This document shows, piece by piece, positions 7,019-9,899 of a stretch of 9,899 nt of DNA (the stretch's first letter is position 1; each line of letters begins with the position of its first letter). The position numbers and the translations under genes were made by a program. The notes beneath the pieces are model-generated. The model was not told the origin of the DNA, did no database searches, and saw nothing but the letters and a program-made list of their open reading frames with translations. The stretch spans positions 1 to 9,899 of the forward strand of contig JANWVS010000035.1 of NCBI GenBank assembly GCA_025056835.1, read 5' to 3'. Source of the DNA: Gemmataceae bacterium. GTDB taxonomy: Bacteria; Planctomycetota; Planctomycetia; Gemmatales; Gemmataceae.

Positions 7019-7999
7019 ATGATTCGGCACGCTTGTGTTTGCTGGTTGCTGCTAAGCGGCACAACTGCGGCGTTCGGCAATTCGATCGCCCAAGAATGTT
7101 TTGAAGAACTGTCGTTCGATTTCGGCGCGGTCCCGCGCGGTCAGCAACTGACGCACCCGTTTCGCATCATCAATAAGACCGGCAAGACCTTGCAAATCGG
7201 CCAAGTCCGCTCGTCATGTAATCGCTGTTCCGCGGCGCGGGTCTTGCAAACCTCGCTCGGACCCGGCGAAGAGACGGTGCTTGTCGTGCAAATGTTTGCA
7301 GGCGCCTTCGTTGGCCCCAAGGAAGTGACAGTGTACGTCCACTTCGTCCAACCCAAAGCGGAAGAGGTGCGCATCAGCGTGCGCGCCAATAGCCGCGAAG
7401 ACGTCTTCTTCAACCCCGACGCTTTGACCTTCGGTAAGATCAAGCGCGGTACCGGTGCCAGCCAGTCGATGACCATCACGTTTTTCGACCCCGCCGTCAA
7501 AATTCTCGAAGCCAAGTGCGACAGCAACTATGTGCAGGTCGCCGTCAAGGAGCTTAAGGGCAAGGGCGGCGAATCTTCGTATCACTTGGAAGCCAAGATT
7601 CGCCCAGACACACCGGCCGGCAAGTGGTACTCCGACATATGGCTGACGACCAACCACATGGCGATGCCGAAGCTGCGCGTGTCGTTGACGGTGGAAATCG
7701 AAGCCGCTCTGTCGGTCAGTCCGTCGTCGGTTTCGTTAGGGGCGATTAAGGCCGGTGCGGAAAGCGATCGCAAGGTGGTCATTCGCAGCGCCAAGCCGTT
7801 TCGCATCGTCGGCATCACCGGCACCGACAGCCAACTTCAGGTTCGCGAGGCCAAATCCGAGAGCAAGACGGTCCACATTCTCACCGTCACCGTTCGTCCT
7901 CTCGTGGTGGGCGAATTGCGGCGTACCATCCGTGTCCAGACCGACATCCTGAACGGCGGCGACATCGAATTTGAAACGGTGGCCAACATCGTGCCATGA
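7019..7999 (+). CDS. Secreted DUF1573-type protein with Ig-like repeats
   Basis: 326 residues. Residues 1-20 form a signal peptide (MIRHACVCWLLLSGTTAAFG), so the protein is probably exported. The body reads as three beta-rich modules. Module 1 (about 30-122) has the DUF1573 hallmark FDFGAVPRGQQLTHPFRIIN and a Cys pair in SSCNRCSA (65-72). Module 2 (about 128-228) opens FNPDALTFGKIKRGTGASQS. Module 3 (about 229-326) opens LSVSPSSVSLGAIKAGAESD. These repeats resemble the DUF1573/ASPM-SPD-2-Hydin fold, an Ig-like domain usually with structural or binding roles; family knowledge gives no enzymatic function. In typical DUF1573 proteins the Cys region reads close to SCGCT; here it has diverged. The frame extends upstream to a TTG at 6935, but ATG at 7019 is preferred because it gives the signal peptide and has a strong GGAAGGA 11 nt before it. 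The gene is divergent from the metal operon and convergent with the next gene. Confidence 0.87.
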   Translation: MIRHACVCWLLLSGTTAAFGNSIAQECFEELSFDFGAVPRGQQLTHPFRIINKTGKTLQIGQVRSSCNRCSAARVLQTSLGPGEETVLVVQMFAGAFVGPKEVTVYVHFVQPKAEEVRISVRANSREDVFFNPDALTFGKIKRGTGASQSMTITFFDPAVKILEAKCDSNYVQVAVKELKGKGGESSYHLEAKIRPDTPAGKWYSDIWLTTNHMAMPKLRVSLTVEIEAALSVSPSSVSLGAIKAGAESDRKVVIRSAKPFRIVGITGTDSQLQVREAKSESKTVHILTVTVRPLVVGELRRTIRVQTDILNGGDIEFETVANIVP

Positions 8000-8012
8000 G
8001 GTGGTCCAGGCA

Positions 8013-8043
8013 GTTTCGCGGTGCTCGCCGACGGGCACGAAAC
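8013..8043 (+). terminator. Hairpin just after the DUF1573-type gene, possible terminator
   Basis: GTTTC (8013-8017) and GTGCTC (8021-8026) pair with GAAAC (8039-8043) and GGGCAC (8033-8038): 11 pairs, including one G-U, with a 3-nt bulge and a 6-nt loop (GCCGAC). It begins 13 nt after the stop codon, in a spacer between convergent genes. There is no T-run, so intrinsic termination would be non-canonical. Confidence 0.4.
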
Positions 8044-8090
8044 CAGGAAGCGAACGCCGCGGCCAGGGCCTGCCAGCGACAAATTCCGCC

Positions 8091-8111
8091 AGCCCAAGCC
8101 TGGCGTGGGCT
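8091..8111 (-). terminator. Hairpin directly after the NagA-family gene, possible terminator
   Basis: AGCCCA (8111-8106 on the minus strand) pairs perfectly with TGGGCT (8096-8091) around a 9-nt loop, starting at the base after the TGA of the minus-strand gene. An overlapping alternative stem GCCAG/CTGGC (8088-8104) competes with it. Downstream on the minus strand only the short tract AATTTGT is T-rich, so this is a weak candidate. Confidence 0.3.
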
Positions 8112-9383
8112 TCACAGTTTCGCGCCGCCGATGTAGACTTCGCGAACGTGCAGATCGCGATTGAGGACGACGAGGTCGGCGACCTTGCCGATCTCGATGC
8201 TGCCGATTTCCTTGTCGGCGCCGGCGATTCGTGCGGGCGTCAGCGTGGCCATGCGAATGACGTCGACCAGCGGGGCGCCGGTGAGGGCAAGCATGGTGCG
8301 GACGCCATGGTCCATGCCCATGACTCCGGAGGCCAAGGCTTTGCCGTCGGGCATCAGGCCGACGTCGTCGCGGCGGAGGATAGGCTCGCCGCCGTCGCGC
8401 GGACCAAAGACATATTCGCCGTCGGGCATTTCCAAGGCGCGGTTGCAATCCGTGACCAGCGCCAGCGCGCCGGGGCCTTTGATCTTGTAGGCCAGCTTGA
8501 GCAGCTCCGCCGCCAAATGTTTGCCGTCGGCGATGACTTCCGTGCTCAAATCGTAAAAGTAAAGCGTCGCCTCCACGACGCCCCCGCGCATCGGATAGGT
8601 TTGTTCCTGTCGCAGGCGAGCGCGGTCGGACATGGCGCAGAAGAGGTGATCGACATGGGTGATGCCCCAGGATCGGGCGGCTTCCATCTGGGCAAAGGTG
8701 GCGTGGGTGTGGCCGGCGTTGCAGCCGATGCCTAGCGCTCGGCAGGCGCGGACAAATGTCTCGGCGCCAGGCAATTCCGGTGCCACGCTGGCCCGACGAA
8801 TACAGCTGCCGAAGGAGAGGTATTCGAGATACTCGTCGGGCCGTGGCGGGCGAATAGCCGCGCCCGGATGGCAGCCGCGTGCTTCCTTGGCGAAATAAGG
8901 GCCGTAAAAATGGGCGCCCAGGATGCGGGCCCCGCCGGTCGGCGGCAGTTGCCCGGCCCGCTCCGCGGCGAAAGTGGGGCGCCCCGTCCCGCCGAGCGCT
9001 GCCGCGGTGGCCGAAGATTGCGGCGGTGTGCACAGGTTGTGGCACACCCGCAAGAATTCCATATGCTGCTCATGGCGAGCCACGGTGGTCGTCGCCAACA
9101 AGCTGGTCGTGCCATGGCGGGCGTGCGCCTGGCAGATCGCCCGGAACGCTTCTTCCGTGGCGTCCATGAAGTCGTGGCCGGCCCCGCCGTGGACGTGTAA
9201 ATCGACGAACCCCGGCACGAGAAAGCCTTCGTTGAGATCGACGACGTGCGTACCGTGCGGCACGGTCGCCGCCGTCGAGGCCGCGTCGATCGCGCGAATG
9301 TAACGGCCGACGACTTCGACCTGGCCTTGCTCGAGCAACCGATCCGGCAGAACAATCGTCCCATTGGTGAACAGAAAACGCAT
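8112..9383 (-). CDS. NagA-family amidohydrolase (N-acetylglucosamine-6-phosphate deacetylase-like) with altered active site
   Basis: 423 residues, against about 380 for E. coli NagA, which removes acetate from GlcNAc-6-phosphate in amino-sugar catabolism and cell-wall recycling. Cytoplasmic; no signal peptide. Family motifs in order: VPGFVDLHVHGGAGHDFMD (56-74) with the HxH pair H63/H65; GAHFYGPYFAKEARGCHPG (156-174); AGHTHATF (223-230, H225); HVDHLFCAM (243-251, H246); ADGKH (285-289, H289); LVTDC (309-313, catalytic-type D312); and the C-terminal ATLTPARIAG and IGKVADLVVLNRD. The LHLEGP metal-ligand Glu (E131 in E. coli) is replaced by Tyr160, and Asn of HLYNAM by Cys. Residues about 117-152 form an extra low-complexity stretch. 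ATG at 9383 has AAGGG 6 nt upstream. Family membership is firm. The exact reaction is uncertain because of the ligand change, so I withhold the symbol nagA. No nagB, transporter or regulator adjoins it. Confidence 0.88.
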   Translation of the reverse strand: MRFLFTNGTIVLPDRLLEQGQVEVVGRYIRAIDAASTAATVPHGTHVVDLNEGFLVPGFVDLHVHGGAGHDFMDATEEAFRAICQAHARHGTTSLLATTTVARHEQHMEFLRVCHNLCTPPQSSATAAALGGTGRPTFAAERAGQLPPTGGARILGAHFYGPYFAKEARGCHPGAAIRPPRPDEYLEYLSFGSCIRRASVAPELPGAETFVRACRALGIGCNAGHTHATFAQMEAARSWGITHVDHLFCAMSDRARLRQEQTYPMRGGVVEATLYFYDLSTEVIADGKHLAAELLKLAYKIKGPGALALVTDCNRALEMPDGEYVFGPRDGGEPILRRDDVGLMPDGKALASGVMGMDHGVRTMLALTGAPLVDVIRMATLTPARIAGADKEIGSIEIGKVADLVVLNRDLHVREVYIGGAKL

Positions 9384-9408
9384 GAGTCACCCTTTTCCGG
9401 CAGGCGCT

Positions 9409-9437
9409 ATTATGCCGCACCGTGGTCGGCTTGAGAA
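9409..9437 (-). promoter_or_regulatory. Candidate promoter for the NagA-family gene
   Basis: On the minus strand, TTCTCA (9437-9432, four of six to TTGACA), a 17-nt spacer and CATAAT (9414-9409, five of six to TATAAT). Transcription would start near 9402, leaving a leader of about 18 nt that contains the AAGGG ribosome binding site. Confidence 0.45.
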
Positions 9438-9500
9438 GCGGAAAGCGCGCGGGTCAGACCGCGGCGCCGGTGCCGGTGGCGACGGCTGCCGAGGGTTGTT

Positions 9501-9506
9501 TATAAT
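9501..9506 (+). promoter_or_regulatory. Candidate -10 element for the deformylase gene
   Basis: A perfect TATAAT lies 29 nt before the ATG at 9536, in a GC-rich context. Sequences 16-18 nt further upstream do not resemble TTGACA well, so the -35 is weak or absent. The predicted leader is only about 25 nt and carries a weak GAGA (9527-9530) 5 nt before the start codon. Confidence 0.45.
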
Positions 9507-9535
9507 GGAGCGTAGCCGCTTTCTTCGAGAATTGC

Positions 9536-9899
9536 ATGCGCATCGTTCATTACCCCCATCCGGCGCTTCGGCATCCCGCCAAGCCGGTGACTTGTATCGA
9601 CAAGCAGCTCCGCCTTCATATCGGTGCGATGAAGGAGTTGATGTACGAAGCCAAGGGACTGGGGCTGGCCGCGCCCCAGGTGGCCCTGCCGTACCAGCTG
9701 TTGGTGATGAACGTTACCGGCGATCCGAACAAGCCCGAGGCCGAAGAGGTGTATCTCAATCCCAGGATCATCGAGCGCCGGGGAATGATCGAGGACGAGG
9801 AGGGCTGCCTCAGTTTTCCCGGGTTGTACCAAAAAATTCGCCGCTCGAAGACGGTGAAGATCCAGGCCTACGACCTCACGGGCCAACTCGTGGAAAAAG
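9536..9899 (+). CDS. def: Peptide deformylase, C-terminus beyond the window
   Basis: Removes the formyl group from the N-terminal methionine of new proteins; a cytoplasmic metalloenzyme (Fe2+ or Zn2+) acting at the ribosome exit. 121 codons are visible from ATG at 9536, beginning MRIVHYPHPALRHPAKPV, a typical deformylase start. Motif 1, GLGLAAPQ (41-48), is intact, and motif 2, EGCLS (89-93), supplies the metal-ligand Cys91. The third motif, HEFDH-like, which supplies the two His ligands and the catalytic Glu, would lie about 35-45 residues further on, outside the window. Nothing visible suggests damage: the spacing of motifs 1 and 2 is normal. The gene is divergent from the NagA-family gene with 152 nt between start codons. 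In many genomes it is followed by fmt, but that cannot be seen here. Confidence 0.95.
   Translation, partial: MRIVHYPHPALRHPAKPVTCIDKQLRLHIGAMKELMYEAKGLGLAAPQVALPYQLLVMNVTGDPNKPEAEEVYLNPRIIERRGMIEDEEGCLSFPGLYQKIRRSKTVKIQAYDLTGQLVEK

Noticed and set aside
9500..9886. Minus-strand open frame of 128 codons at the right end
   Set aside because: Antisense to the peptide deformylase gene, whose motifs 1 and 2 are intact; no independent support.
1..9899. Search for CRISPR arrays, tandem repeats, insertion-sequence ends, tRNA genes and toxin-antitoxin pairs
   Set aside because: Reading both strands I found no regularly spaced repeats, transposase motifs, clover-leaf sequences or small paired genes; almost the whole window is filled by the seven genes listed.

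Overview
The window is GC-rich, densely coding bacterial chromosome. It most resembles a planctomycete of the Pirellulales/Gemmatales type. That assignment is an inference from the gene styles: an exported DUF1573 protein, a divergent NagA-like amidohydrolase, and a heavy-metal RND pump with long insertions. No rRNA or other phylogenetic marker is present. I see no tRNA, rRNA, CRISPR array, insertion sequence or phage gene.

Left two-thirds (1-6745), all read leftward on the minus strand: a four-gene metal-efflux operon. In transcription order it holds a small exported Cys/His-rich protein (6745-6257), an outer-membrane TolC/CusC-type lipoprotein (6103-4718), a periplasmic adaptor of the CusB/HlyD type (4686-3268), and a CusA/CzcA-type RND inner-membrane pump (3255 to beyond base 1, so its C-terminus is cut off). 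The last three genes are separated by 31 and 12 nt and would form one tripartite complex exporting metal ions from periplasm and cytoplasm out of the cell. The pump carries an extra block of roughly 85 residues in its porter domain, the adaptor ends in a His-containing tail, and the leading protein has seven Cys and five His after its signal peptide. These look like extra metal-handling parts. No metal regulator gene lies in the window.

Middle (6746-8111): a 273-nt divergent intergenic region with a plausible leftward promoter and a dyad near the rightward gene, then a secreted protein of 326 residues built of Ig-like DUF1573/ASH-type domains on the plus strand, then a 112-nt convergent spacer with two hairpins.

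Right end (8112-9899): a NagA-family amidohydrolase on the minus strand, in which the usual metal-ligand glutamate of the LHLEGP motif is tyrosine, and divergently a peptide deformylase gene on the plus strand that runs off the window. Good -10 elements lie between these two genes for both directions.

The points most worth following are the altered active site of the NagA homologue and the metal-binding additions to the efflux operon, including the unrecognised Cys/His-rich exported protein. I did not see a wholly new defence or mobile system.
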